A program made the translations under genes and the position numbers. Under the pieces are notes generated by a model. That model saw only the letters and a list, made by a program, of their open reading frames with translations, was not told the DNA's origin and ran no database searches. A stretch of DNA of 63,307 nucleotides from CAZLKN01 sp964560135 (GTDB lineage: Bacteria; Actinomycetota; JAICYB01). The stretch spans positions 1 through 63,307 of the forward strand of contig CAZLKN010000011.1 in assembly GCA_964560135.1 (NCBI GenBank). The letters are read 5' to 3'. This document shows positions 36,103-43,432 of this stretch, one piece after another. How positions within the stretch are numbered: position 1 is the stretch's first letter; every line of letters starts with the position of its first letter.

Positions 36103-36137
36103 GCGGCCGCGCCGAGCCCCCACGTCTGTGTTTCAGC

Positions 36138-36256
36138 GTCTGCGGTGCGTTATGAGCGTCTCACGTGTATTTCGCTCCGCAGACGTCCGCGGACCGGCAC
36201 GCGCGGTCCGTCTGCGGAGCGGGACGGCCGCCTCACGGACATAACGCTCCGCAGAC
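36138..36256. repeat. Cluster of alternating inverted GTCTGCGG modules
   Basis: Four copies of a GTCTGCGGAGCG-type module in alternating orientation: plus at 36138-36154 (GTCTGCGGTGCGTTATG), minus at 36175-36184, plus at 36210-36219, minus at 36240-36256. The outer copies match over 17 bp with one mismatch and form a large stem; the inner ones form CTCCGCAGAC/GTCTGCGGAG with an inner CGGACCG/CGGTCCG stem. Non-coding; BIME-like architecture. It follows the DMT gene. Confidence 0.75.
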
Positions 36257-36436
36257 GTCCAGGGGCCAAGGTGCAGGTGCCGAGGGGGCCACGGACCGCA
36301 GCCCGGCGAGTGCCTCCCGACGGCCCTCGGGGGGTGGCCCGTTGTAGACGGGTGAGCGCACCCCCTCAGCAGCGTGGGAGCCGGGCCCCCCAGGCCCGGT
36401 TCCCGCTCGTTCCGGGACTTCCTCTACGGTGGTGGC
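36257..36436. other. Leader region before the patatin gene
   Basis: About 180 bp after the module cluster and before the patatin start. Contains hairpin element copy 1 and no gene. Part of a 334-bp gap from the DMT stop. Confidence 0.4.
36341..36403. repeat. Hairpin repeat element, copy 1
   Basis: Starts GTTGTAGACGGGTGAGCGC, continues with ACCCCCTCAGCAGCG and ends in a GC-rich hairpin (GAGCCGGGCC with GGCCCGGTTC). The first part folds as GGGT-GAGCGC-ACCC. Ends 33 bp before the patatin start. One arm of its hairpin carries a substitution compared with copies 2 and 3. No U-run. Confidence 0.75.
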
Positions 36437-37402
36437 GTGGACGCGGACGTGGTGCTCGAGGGGGGCGGAGTCAAGGGGATCGGGCTCGTCGGTGCGTTGT
36501 CTGCGCTCGAGGAGGCCGGCTACCGTCCGCGCCGGATCGCGGGCACTTCCGCCGGGGCCATCGTCGGAGCGCTCACCGCAGCGGGCATGCCGCCGGACCG
36601 GATGCGGGCCCTGCTCGACGAGGTGTCGCTCCGCGACTTCGCCGACCCGGACCTGATTGGCCGCCTTGGCGCCCCGGGCCGGGCCCTGTCGCTGTTCCTG
36701 CACTCGGGCCTGTACCGGGGCCGGGCGCTGCGCGACTGGCTGGCCGAGCAGCTCGCCTCACTCGGGGTGCGGACCTTCGGGGACCTGCGCGATGGATCCG
36801 ACGCCGACGACGCCCGGCCCCCGGCCCTGCGCCATCGCCTGGTGGTGATGGTGGCCGACGTCTCCCGCGGGCGCCTGGTCCGGCTTCCCTGGGACTACCC
36901 CGAGTACGGACTGGACCCCGACCGGCAGTCGGTCGCCGACGCAGTCCGCGCGTCCGCCGCGATCCCGTTCTTCTACCGGCCGGTGCGGCTGCGCCACGCG
37001 CCGTCCGGTGAGGAGGTGTACCTGGTGGACGGGGGCCTGCTGTCCAACTTCCCGGTGGACGTCTTCGACCGCCGGGACGGCCGTCCGCCCCGCTTCCCCA
37101 CCTTCGGGATCAAGCTCTCGGCCCGCCCGGAGGCGCCACAGGTGCCACAGCCGATCCGCAACACCCTCGGCTACGGCCGGGCGATCGTATCGACCCTTCT
37201 GAGCGCACAGGAGCAGCGGTACCTCGACGACCCGTGCGTGGTGGCCCGGACGATCTTCGTGGACACCATGCGCGTGCGCAGCACCGACTTCGACGTCGAC
37301 CGGGCCACGCGGGACGCGCTGTGGGAGCAGGGCGGGGAGGCGGTGGCGCGGTTCCTGGCCTCCTGGGACTTCGCCCGGTACCTGGCATCCTGCCCGCCGT
37401 AG
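36437..37402 (+). CDS. Patatin-like phospholipase
   Basis: 321 residues from GTG 36437. Family motifs: GGGVKGIG oxyanion loop at 9-16, GTSAG nucleophile elbow near 36-40 and a DGGLLSNFP catalytic Asp block. Likely hydrolyses acyl lipids. No signal peptide. Ends SWDFARYLASCPP; a decayed copy of this 3' end lies 1.4 kb downstream (see the direct repeat), so the region has been duplicated. Confidence 0.88.
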   Translation: MDADVVLEGGGVKGIGLVGALSALEEAGYRPRRIAGTSAGAIVGALTAAGMPPDRMRALLDEVSLRDFADPDLIGRLGAPGRALSLFLHSGLYRGRALRDWLAEQLASLGVRTFGDLRDGSDADDARPPALRHRLVVMVADVSRGRLVRLPWDYPEYGLDPDRQSVADAVRASAAIPFFYRPVRLRHAPSGEEVYLVDGGLLSNFPVDVFDRRDGRPPRFPTFGIKLSARPEAPQVPQPIRNTLGYGRAIVSTLLSAQEQRYLDDPCVVARTIFVDTMRVRSTDFDVDRATRDALWEQGGEAVARFLASWDFARYLASCPP

Positions 37403-37497
37403 GTGGGGTGCGACGGGAGCCGGGGGCGCGGCCGTTGTAGACGGGTGAGCGCACCCCCTCAGCAGCGTAGGAGCCGGGCCCCCCAGGGCCCGGCTCT
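37347..37497. repeat. Direct repeat arm 1 with hairpin element copy 2
   Basis: From GCGCGGTTCCT in the patatin 3' end to GGCCCGGCTC. Includes hairpin element copy 2 (37434-37497). About 80% identical by eye to arm 2 at 38733-38872; the two flank the receiver-domain gene. The arm starts inside the patatin gene, so this copy is the original. Confidence 0.75.
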
Positions 37498-37570
37498 CGC
37501 TCATCCCCGCGGGAACTTCTCAGCATTGCGCTATAGTGAAAATGATCTCGATAGGCAGTCGGGCACCCCA

Positions 37571-37593
37571 CACGGCCGGGCCTCCCGGCCGTG
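37571..37593 (+). promoter_or_regulatory. Perfect hairpin in the leader of the receiver-domain gene
   Basis: CACGGCCGGG-CCT-CCCGGCCGTG: 10-bp stem with 3-base loop, ending 21 bases before the ATG. No U-tract, so an attenuating or mRNA-stability structure is more likely than a terminator. Upstream a CTATAGTG sequence near 37531-37540 may be the -10. Confidence 0.5.
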
Positions 37594-37614
37594 TCCATTG
37601 CAAGGGGGTCCGAC

Positions 37615-38721
37615 ATGAAGGGTGACTTCTCCCGCGAGGCGTTCGAAGACCGGTCCGCCGTGCCGCGGGTCCTGGTCGTCGAGGATGACGAGGACCTCCT
37701 CGAGCTGTGCCGGCAGAGCCTGGCCGCTAACGGCTACGAGGTGCTCGCTGCGCCCAGCGCGGAGGAGGCGCTGCAACTCGTCGACGGCATGGACGAGCTA
37801 CATCAAGTCGTCACCGACGTGAACCTGCCCGGCATGGACGGTGCGAGGCTTTCAGACGAGTTGACCGACCGCTTCCCGCAGATGGGCGTGCTGCTGATCT
37901 CGGGCTACGACCCGGCCGCGTTCGGCGTCGACACCGACGAGGTCGCGTTCCTCGCCAAGCCCTTCACGCTCGAGCAGCTCGCAGCAGCCGCGATCGCGTC
38001 CTGCCCGTGGTGGGACGAAAACCTGCCCCACCGGGGTCCACGCGGGTTCGGGTCGTTCACCGTACGCAGGAGGCCGGCGGTCGTCGCGGCGGCGGTTGGG
38101 GTGGCCGTCCTGGCCGCGTCCGGCCTGGTCTTTGCTCTCGGGGGCGGAGACGACATCGAGTTGGTGATCGACGACGCGCGGGCCGGTGAGGCGGAGACCT
38201 GGGACGGCGACGAGAACACCCAGGACCAAACCCAGTCAGGCGACGACCACGCCCAGACCGCCGACGGAGACGATCTCGACCAAGAACAAGGTCGGTCCGA
38301 GACCGACAGCGGTCAGAACGCCGCGCTGGTCGAGGGACAGCCGGCCGACCCGGACCCCGTCCCGGAGACCGTCGCGTACGAGCCGCCGACCATGCACGAC
38401 CCCGTCCTGACGAGCTGTACTCCGGCAAAGGAAGAGAACGCCTACGAAGTAACGTTCACCATCGAGGCCACCGGCGGGAACTACGACGTGCTGGCGGGCG
38501 AGCCGTTCGTCGGCAACGACGACACCGTCGAGGTTCGCGGCGGAGCGCTTACTTGGACGGTCACGACCACCCACACCAGGGATCCCGACGATGACAGTGA
38601 CCCCTTCTACGTGAGCGCCCCTTCGGTGCTCGGCTGGGCGGAGCCCGGCGGGACCAGCCGCCAGCACACCCACCAGCCCCCACCGCTGGCCGTGCACGTC
38701 GACGAGTGCCACTCCGGCTGA
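37615..38721 (+). CDS. Response-regulator receiver domain fused through one membrane helix to an extracytoplasmic domain
   Basis: 368 residues. REC domain at about 17-130: acidic pair Asp24/Asp25, phospho-acceptor Asp68 (VVTDVNLPGMDG), Ser96 (LLISG), Lys115 (LAKPF). Next VRRRP, then a membrane helix about 154-177; the Arg residues before it and acidic residues after it predict N-in/C-out. An acidic Asp/Gln/Glu-rich linker (about 185-250) leads to a beta-rich domain with paired Cys (SCTP, DECHSG). No output or kinase domain and no partner kinase nearby. Flanked by direct repeats. Function unknown; architecture is what I see. Confidence 0.85.
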   Translation: MKGDFSREAFEDRSAVPRVLVVEDDEDLLELCRQSLAANGYEVLAAPSAEEALQLVDGMDELHQVVTDVNLPGMDGARLSDELTDRFPQMGVLLISGYDPAAFGVDTDEVAFLAKPFTLEQLAAAAIASCPWWDENLPHRGPRGFGSFTVRRRPAVVAAAVGVAVLAASGLVFALGGGDDIELVIDDARAGEAETWDGDENTQDQTQSGDDHAQTADGDDLDQEQGRSETDSGQNAALVEGQPADPDPVPETVAYEPPTMHDPVLTSCTPAKEENAYEVTFTIEATGGNYDVLAGEPFVGNDDTVEVRGGALTWTVTTTHTRDPDDDSDPFYVSAPSVLGWAEPGGTSRQHTHQPPPLAVHVDECHSG

Positions 38722-38732
38722 GATCCAGCGAG

Positions 38733-38872
38733 GCGGTTCCTTCGCTCCTGGGACTTCGACCGGTACCTGGCGTCCTGTCGTGGGGTGCGACGGACTCGCG
38801 GGGCCGGGCCGTTGTAGACGGGTGAGCGCACCCCCTCAGCAGCGTAGGAGCCGGGCCCCCAGGCCCGGCTCC
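38733..38872. pseudogene. Direct repeat arm 2: decayed patatin 3' end plus hairpin element copy 3
   Basis: Translating about 38735-38785 in the patatin frame gives RFLRSWDFDRYLASC, matching the C terminus of the patatin at 36437 (RFLASWDFARYLASC). The rest is hairpin element copy 3 (38811-38872). No start or upstream coding part exists, so it is a fragment copied with the flanking element. Confidence 0.75.
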
Positions 38873-38896
38873 TTGCTGTCTGCGTTGTCTGCTGGC

Positions 38897-39085
38897 CTAC
38901 TCCCAGTACTCCGTGGGGAGCTTTCCTTCGATCGCGCGCAGATTCGCGCGGGAGCAGGTCACGCAGACGTACTGGAGGCGGGCCTCCTCGGTGAGGATCG
39001 ACCAGCCGGGCGGGATCGCGCCGGGGGCGCAGTCGCCGGCGGTGCCGCAGAGCGAACAGACCACCGCTGCCCCCGTGTCTCCCAT
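38897..39085 (-). CDS. Small zinc-ribbon protein
   Basis: 62 residues from ATG 39085 with strong GAGGAGG ribosome site. Two Cys pairs: CSLC at 10-13 and CVTC at 41-44, with an additional Cys19; likely one zinc ribbon. It is flanked by repeat element copy 3 and copy 4. No family assigned. Small zinc ribbons often bind nucleic acid or other proteins; not shown here. Confidence 0.72.
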   Translation of the reverse strand: MGDTGAAVVCSLCGTAGDCAPGAIPPGWSILTEEARLQYVCVTCSRANLRAIEGKLPTEYWE

Positions 39086-39181
39086 CGCGTCCTCCTCGCC
39101 TCAGGCAGCATCTTCGGGGGTCCCGGGCAGAACCGCAACAGCCCTGCGACGGGTTCCGGGGATTCGCCCGTTTACATTCCC

Positions 39182-39230
39182 GAGCGCACCCCCTCAGCAA
39201 CGTAGGAGCCGGGCCCCCAGGCCCGGCTCC
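39182..39230. repeat. Hairpin repeat element, copy 4 (shorter)
   Basis: Retains AGCGCACCCCCTCAGCAACG and the GAGCCGGGCC/GGCCCGGCTCC hairpin but its upstream part differs (CCGTTTACATTCCCG instead of GTTGTAGACGGGTG). The conserved core is therefore the CCCCCTCAGC block plus hairpin. Confidence 0.7.
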
Positions 39231-39250
39231 CGCGTCGTCCGGGCCCGCAA

Positions 39251-39377
39251 CCCCTACAGGACGACGTTGGGGCCGAAAGAGCTCAAAAGCGCGGAACGTC
39301 GTCCCGTAGGGGGTGCTGGAGACCCACCAGGGGACGACGTTGAGCCCAAATGGCCAAAGAACGCGCAACGTCGTCCC
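39251..39377. repeat. Two tandem inverted repeats
   Basis: Unit 1: CCCCTACAGGACGACGTT (39251-39268) and AACGTCGTCCCGTAGGGG (39295-39312), 18-bp arms with one mismatch, 26-base loop. Unit 2: GGGACGACGTT (39331-39341) and AACGTCGTCCC (39367-39377), 11-bp perfect arms. Unit bodies share spaced G/A-rich loops, indicating tandem duplication about 75 bp apart. Non-coding. Confidence 0.8.
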
Positions 39378-39410
39378 ACAGGGGGTCGCTGAGGACCGAA
39401 AAACGGGCCC

Positions 39411-40190
39411 TCAAGCGCTGCGGACGACCACCTCCACGCCCGCGGGATCGTGGAGCACCTCGGAGGCGGCCCCCGGGACCGCCCACGTGTAGGACACGAG
39501 CCCTGCGGCACCTTCGGGCACATCGATCTTGGGGGCCCAGGTGTTCAGGCCCACGTGGTGGTGGTAGTCGCCGGCGGCGCAGAACAACGCCCCCGGGTAG
39601 GAGCGCTGCGTCACCTTGAGCCCGAGTCTGCCGGCAAAGAACTCCTCGGCCTCCGCCAGGTCGCGCACGTGCAGGTGGACGTGCCCGAATCGGGTGTCGG
39701 GATGCACGGGAGCAGAAGCGTCAGCGGAAGCCAGCACCCCGTCCAGGTCCAGCGGGTCGGCAACCATGCGCACCTCGCCGCCGGCCACGGGCCAGACCGT
39801 CCGGGGGCGGTCCCAGTACAGCTCGATCCCGTTCATCTCCGGGTCCCGCAGGTACAGCGCCTCCGACACCGCGTGGTCGGCCATCCCCTCCACGGGCAGG
39901 CGCCGCTCGAGCACCCGCCGGGTCACCGCTCCCAGCGCAGCCCGGTCGGGCACCAGCAGCGCGAAGTGGTACATCCCCGTGCACGGGTACGGACGCACCG
40001 GCGCGTCCGGCTCACCGCGCAACCGCAGGACGAACCCGCCGGCCCCCGGACGCAAGACCGCCTCTGCTCCCGACCCGCCCGCCTCCTCGAGGCCGAGGCC
40101 GTCCACGTAGTAGGACCGGCAGGCCTCCAGATCACGGACGCGCAGGGTCAACTCGACGAGACGGGCCTCCGGAGGCATCGGAGCAGCCAT
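39411..40190 (-). CDS. VOC family dioxygenase-like protein (CatE-type)
   Basis: 259 residues from ATG 40190. Two VOC modules: LVELTLRVRDLEACRSYYVDGLGLEE and FGHVHLHVRDLAEAEEFFAGRLGLKV. Metal-ligand candidates are MYHFALLVPD, GIELYWDRP and the HHVGLNTW motif in the second half. It resembles extradiol dioxygenase-type CatE proteins. Stop lies 2 bases from the next gene's region on the same strand; likely co-transcribed. Confidence 0.8.
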   Translation of the reverse strand: MAAPMPPEARLVELTLRVRDLEACRSYYVDGLGLEEAGGSGAEAVLRPGAGGFVLRLRGEPDAPVRPYPCTGMYHFALLVPDRAALGAVTRRVLERRLPVEGMADHAVSEALYLRDPEMNGIELYWDRPRTVWPVAGGEVRMVADPLDLDGVLASADASAPVHPDTRFGHVHLHVRDLAEAEEFFAGRLGLKVTQRSYPGALFCAAGDYHHHVGLNTWAPKIDVPEGAAGLVSYTWAVPGAASEVLHDPAGVEVVVRSA

Positions 40191-40192
40191 GG

Positions 40193-41251
40193 CTACACCC
40201 CCACCGGGACGTCTCCGGAGATCACGTCCAGCGAGCGACGGGCCAGCAGCGGCACCCCCTCGTCCAATGCTTCGAACATCGGGTCGTCGGCCATGCCCTC
40301 CAGCCACCGCCGGTAGGACCCCTCCATGATGATCGCGATCTTCCAGCCGGCCAGTGCGGTGTAGAAGCGGAGGTCGTCCAGCGGCCGCCCGGTGCGATCG
40401 GCGTAGCGGTGCGCGAGCTCCGAGCGCGTCGGGTAGCCCGGCTCCCGGGTCACCGACCCCGACACCGACCCGTACTCGGGGTCGCCGGCCTCGGGTGAGA
40501 AGTACAGCATCCATCCGAGGTCGACGAGCGGGTCGCCGATGGTGGAGATCTCCCAGTCCACGACGGCGACGATCCGTACCGGCGGTTCCGGCGCGAGCAT
40601 CACGTTGTCGAGCTTGTAGTCGCCGTGGGTGAGGCTGACGTCGCGCTGCTCGGGGGCGTGGGCCCGCAGCCACTCGCCGGCCTGGTCGATCTCGGGGACG
40701 TCACGGTGCCGCACGAGGTCGTAGAGCTCCTGCATCCGGCGCAGGTTGCGGGCCAGGAACCCTTCGGGCTTGCGCGCGAACTCCTCGAGGCCCACGGCCC
40801 GCCAGTTCACGGCATGGATGTCGGCGAGGGTGTCCACCAACGCCAGCCCCATCGCCCGCCGGTGCTCTTCGCCGGAGAACTCCGGGGGCACCGACGCCCG
40901 GATCACGACACCGTCCACCCGTTCCATCAGGTAGAAGGGCGCCCCCAGATACGCCTCGTCGCGGCACAGCTCGACCGGGCGCGGCACCGGCACGAGCATC
41001 CCCGCACCGGCCAGGGCGGACATCACGCGGAACTCCCGGTGCATCTCGTGGGTACCGGGGAGGATGTCCCCGCGGGGCGGACGCCGCAGCACCCACTCGC
41101 GGTCCTCCCGGCGGACGAGGAACGTCAGGTTCGAATGGCCCTCACCGAGCCAGGTGACCTCCGGGACGGCTTCCGACGGGCCGAAACGCTCGTCCAGGAA
41201 CCGGCGCAGCCCGCCGGGTGGAACCAGGACCTCAATCCGCTCCTCGGTCAC
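40193..41251 (-). CDS. Aminoglycoside phosphotransferase (APH)-fold enzyme, FadE10-type
   Basis: 352 residues from GTG 41251. Kinase-like fold: GEGHSNLTFLVRR glycine loop, ERVDG hinge, HGDYKLDNVML catalytic loop and VVDWEISTIGDP magnesium-binding aspartate. Bacterial relatives are often encoded with acyl-CoA dehydrogenases and lipid-breakdown genes. GTG lies two bases before the upstream stop. The substrate is unknown. Confidence 0.88.
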   Translation of the reverse strand: MTEERIEVLVPPGGLRRFLDERFGPSEAVPEVTWLGEGHSNLTFLVRREDREWVLRRPPRGDILPGTHEMHREFRVMSALAGAGMLVPVPRPVELCRDEAYLGAPFYLMERVDGVVIRASVPPEFSGEEHRRAMGLALVDTLADIHAVNWRAVGLEEFARKPEGFLARNLRRMQELYDLVRHRDVPEIDQAGEWLRAHAPEQRDVSLTHGDYKLDNVMLAPEPPVRIVAVVDWEISTIGDPLVDLGWMLYFSPEAGDPEYGSVSGSVTREPGYPTRSELAHRYADRTGRPLDDLRFYTALAGWKIAIIMEGSYRRWLEGMADDPMFEALDEGVPLLARRSLDVISGDVPVGV

Positions 41252-41252
41252 C

Positions 41253-42101
41253 TCATACCCCCGTGCGCCGGAACGCCCGCCTCGCGTGCGGCATGAGCCG
41301 CGCCGCGCCGGGCAGCACCGGCAGGATGCCATGCACGAGCTTCGGGGACCACTCGAACAGGCGGCGCCGGCCGCGCGTGAACTCGATCCCGTAGGCGTCG
41401 CGGACCTTCGGCGGGAGCAGTCCGGCGGTGATCGCCACCCCGAGCTCGAAGGTGAACTTCGGCACGCCGCGCAGCGGCGGATACAGGACGTCCTGCCCGA
41501 GCTCGCGCTGGAAGGGAGCAACCGCGATCGCGTCCGAGGCGACCATCCGCTCGAAGTAGGCGCGGAAATCGGCGAGGGTGGGCGGGATCACCTCCTCGGG
41601 GACGTCGAGCAGCCGGGCGGCGATCTTCGACTCCTGGTAGGCCTGCTCCATCTCCGCGGGCGTGAGCGGCGCGACGTAGCGCGGGTAGACCTGCAGGGTG
41701 GTGTCGATCAGGGTGGCGTGCACCCACAGCTTCAGGTCGGGGTCGTCGGCGGTGTACGGGTGGCCAGCCTCGAACCGGCCCGCGTCCTCGGGCAGCGTCC
41801 CCTTCACGAAGGTGTGGACGTGGTTGATCTGTGCCGCGGCCTCGTCGGCCTCCATGCGGGAGCCGAACACCATCGCCAGCGTCATGTCGAGGGTCCGGTA
41901 GAGGCGCTTGAGGGGATCGGCCTTGAAGGAGGAGTGCTGGGCGACCCCGGCGGCCACAAGCGGGTGGGCGACCTGGAGGAGCAACGCGCGCGTGCCGCCG
42001 AGGAGCATCACGCGCTCGCGGGTGAGCCTCCAGGTGATGCTGCCGGGACCGTAGTAGCCGTGGACGTCGTCCCGGCCCCCGGGCCGCCCGTCGGTGCGCA
42101 T
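41253..42101 (-). CDS. MpaB/Lcp-like (DUF2236) oxygenase
   Basis: 282 residues. Family features: TRERVMLLGGTRALLLQVAHPLVAAGV at 27-53 with the likely haem His, SSFKADPLKRLYRTL, and HVHTFVKG. DUF2236 covers MpaB and latex-clearing oxygenases, haem proteins that oxidise hydrophobic substrates. The stop lies two bases before the APH-like start. Together with the APH and VOC genes this is a three-gene oxidative unit. Confidence 0.85.
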   Translation of the reverse strand: MRTDGRPGGRDDVHGYYGPGSITWRLTRERVMLLGGTRALLLQVAHPLVAAGVAQHSSFKADPLKRLYRTLDMTLAMVFGSRMEADEAAAQINHVHTFVKGTLPEDAGRFEAGHPYTADDPDLKLWVHATLIDTTLQVYPRYVAPLTPAEMEQAYQESKIAARLLDVPEEVIPPTLADFRAYFERMVASDAIAVAPFQRELGQDVLYPPLRGVPKFTFELGVAITAGLLPPKVRDAYGIEFTRGRRRLFEWSPKLVHGILPVLPGAARLMPHARRAFRRTGV

Positions 42102-42322
42102 CCTCGCCTCCCGGTCGTGGTCCTACGACCATACCCAGCGTGGGCTCGTGGGAGCCGCTCCGGGTTCACAAGCGCGCCAGAATCATTTGACGCCAGAAGT
42201 GCACTCCTGTAACAACTACGAGGCTCGTCGTTTCGGTGAGCCACTTCCATGCGCAGCCCATTCCGCTGCGCGCGGGCGCGGACCATCCGCATCCAGCCCG
42301 CCGACCGACCAAGGAGGCACCT
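42102..42322. other. 221-bp divergent intergenic region
   Basis: No gene. Holds the promoter candidate at 42187-42215 and an apparent long 5' leader before the NlpC/P60 start. A c-di-AMP riboswitch, common before such genes, was looked for and its consensus is not present. Confidence 0.5.
42187..42215 (+). promoter_or_regulatory. Promoter candidate for the NlpC/P60 gene
   Basis: -35 TTGACG at 42187-42192, 17-base spacer, -10 TAACAA at 42210-42215. The -35 is strong but the -10 is weak. It lies about 110 bases upstream of the gene, leaving a long leader. Confidence 0.35.
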
Positions 42323-42976
42323 TTGACGCGCACGCCCATGCACGGCCGCCTGAAAGCGGCCGCCACCGGCCTGATACCGCTCATCGCCGCCGGCGCCCTG
42401 TTCCTCCCCCGCGCCGCCGGGGTGGAAACCCCCGGAACACCCGGCGATGCCGAGATCCGCTCCGCGCGGACGGCGACGATCTCCCCGTTCATCCGCCTGC
42501 CCCGGTCGATGGCGGTCCGGTCCACCGACGCACCCTCGGCCCGGGCCCCCGAAGCCGCCGTCGCCGCGGCCCGGGCAGCGGCCGCGGCTACCCCCGCCCC
42601 CACGCCGGTCCCCGAACCGGATCCGATCGAGGTCGCGATCTCGACCGCCGAGGCCCAGCTCGGCAAGCCCTACCGCTGGGCATCCACCGGCCCGGGCTCC
42701 TTCGACTGCTCCGGGCTCATGCTGTTCGCGTTCCAGGCCGCCGGGATCGACCTGCCGCGCACCTCCCGGGACCAATTCGCGGGCCTGCCGAGGGTCGCGC
42801 TGGACGAGATGCGCCGGGGGGACCTGGTCTTCTCCGGATACGGAGGCCGTATCGGGCACGTGGGTCTGTACCTCGGGGACGGCATGATGGTGCACTCGCC
42901 GCGGAGCGGCCGTGTGGTGGAGATCTCACCCCTGCACGACAACCTGATCGGCGCCGCTCGGCCCGTGGGGGCCTAG
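42323..42976 (+). CDS. Secreted NlpC/P60 cell-wall hydrolase
   Basis: Peptidoglycan endopeptidase of the RipA/NlpC type. 217 residues from TTG 42323, preceded by AAGGAGG 7 bases before; an upstream ATG (42236) has no ribosome site. Signal sequence (AAATGLIPLIAAGALFL), Ala/Pro-rich linker about 50-100, then the catalytic domain: Cys in FDCSGLML, His in GHVGLYLGDG and a third polar residue in MMVHSPRS. Divergent from the MpaB-like gene. Confidence 0.86.
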   Translation: MTRTPMHGRLKAAATGLIPLIAAGALFLPRAAGVETPGTPGDAEIRSARTATISPFIRLPRSMAVRSTDAPSARAPEAAVAAARAAAAATPAPTPVPEPDPIEVAISTAEAQLGKPYRWASTGPGSFDCSGLMLFAFQAAGIDLPRTSRDQFAGLPRVALDEMRRGDLVFSGYGGRIGHVGLYLGDGMMVHSPRSGRVVEISPLHDNLIGAARPVGA

Positions 42977-43006
42977 CACGACGCGTGGGGGCCCAGCTCC
43001 TGCGCC

Positions 43007-43318
43007 TTAGACCACCAGTCGCAGGTGCGGCACGCCCTCGCGGTCGGCGTCCCAGGACGCGAACTCCGCGAAATCGTCCTCGGTCGGAGGTTCGGACTCG
43101 GACTCGGACTCCTCCTCGTCACCGAGCACCTCGTTGGGGTCCACCCCCGCGGCGCGGAGCGCCTCGATCGCCGTGTACAGCGTGGCGGTGAGCTCCAGGA
43201 AGGCGTCGTAACCCATGAAGACGGCCTTCGGCTGGTCGTCCTCGCTGGCCACGAGCACCGGGATCTCGTCGTCGCCAACCGGCAGGTGGTGCCTCTTGAA
43301 CTTCATCTGCGCATCCAT
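43007..43318 (-). CDS. Small acidic protein, Phd/YefM antitoxin-like N-terminal region
   Basis: 103 residues from ATG 43318 (a GTG 9 bases upstream is less well spaced from GGAAGG). IPVLVASEDDQPKAVFMGYDAFLEL resembles the dimerisation strand-helix of Phd/YefM antitoxins; the C-terminal half is very acidic (DEEESESESEPP). No toxin gene is adjacent, so an antitoxin role is weak. Faces the sigma factor gene across a structured gap. Confidence 0.6.
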   Translation of the reverse strand: MDAQMKFKRHHLPVGDDEIPVLVASEDDQPKAVFMGYDAFLELTATLYTAIEALRAAGVDPNEVLGDEEESESESEPPTEDDFAEFASWDADREGVPHLRLVV

Positions 43319-43375
43319 CGTGAGCACACCTTCCTTCTCAGCTCGTTTCCCGCTCCCTCACCCGAACGAACACCG

Positions 43376-43432
43376 GGGGAGCCGGATCGGTGTCGCATGA
43401 AAAAAAAATCGAAACAGGTGCGACGGCTCCCC
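43376..43432. repeat. Hairpin with A9 loop between divergent genes
   Basis: GGGGAGCC (43376-43383) plus GTCGCA (43392-43397) pair with TGCGAC (43419-43424) and GGCTCCCC (43425-43432); an 8-base bulge interrupts one side. The loop contains nine A (43400-43408). In the leftward transcript it would show T9 in the loop. May be an operator or RNA element controlling either gene. Confidence 0.55.

Larger units (their letters stand above)
39086..39410. other. 325-bp repeat-filled intergenic region
   Basis: No gene. Contains hairpin element copy 4 (39182-39230) and tandem inverted repeats (39251-39377), and should also contain the promoter of the zinc-ribbon gene near its left end. Confidence 0.6.

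Noticed and set aside
36233..39368. Repeated peptide AAEGVRSPVYNG found in several minus-strand frames
   Set aside because: It is the translation of the non-coding hairpin repeat; frames lack starts and differ around it.
36338..39377. CRISPR array
   Set aside because: Repeats are few, unevenly spaced, of different types and lack uniform spacers or cas genes.
42102..42322. c-di-AMP (ydaO) riboswitch before the NlpC/P60 gene
   Set aside because: Expected conserved blocks are not visible in this leader.
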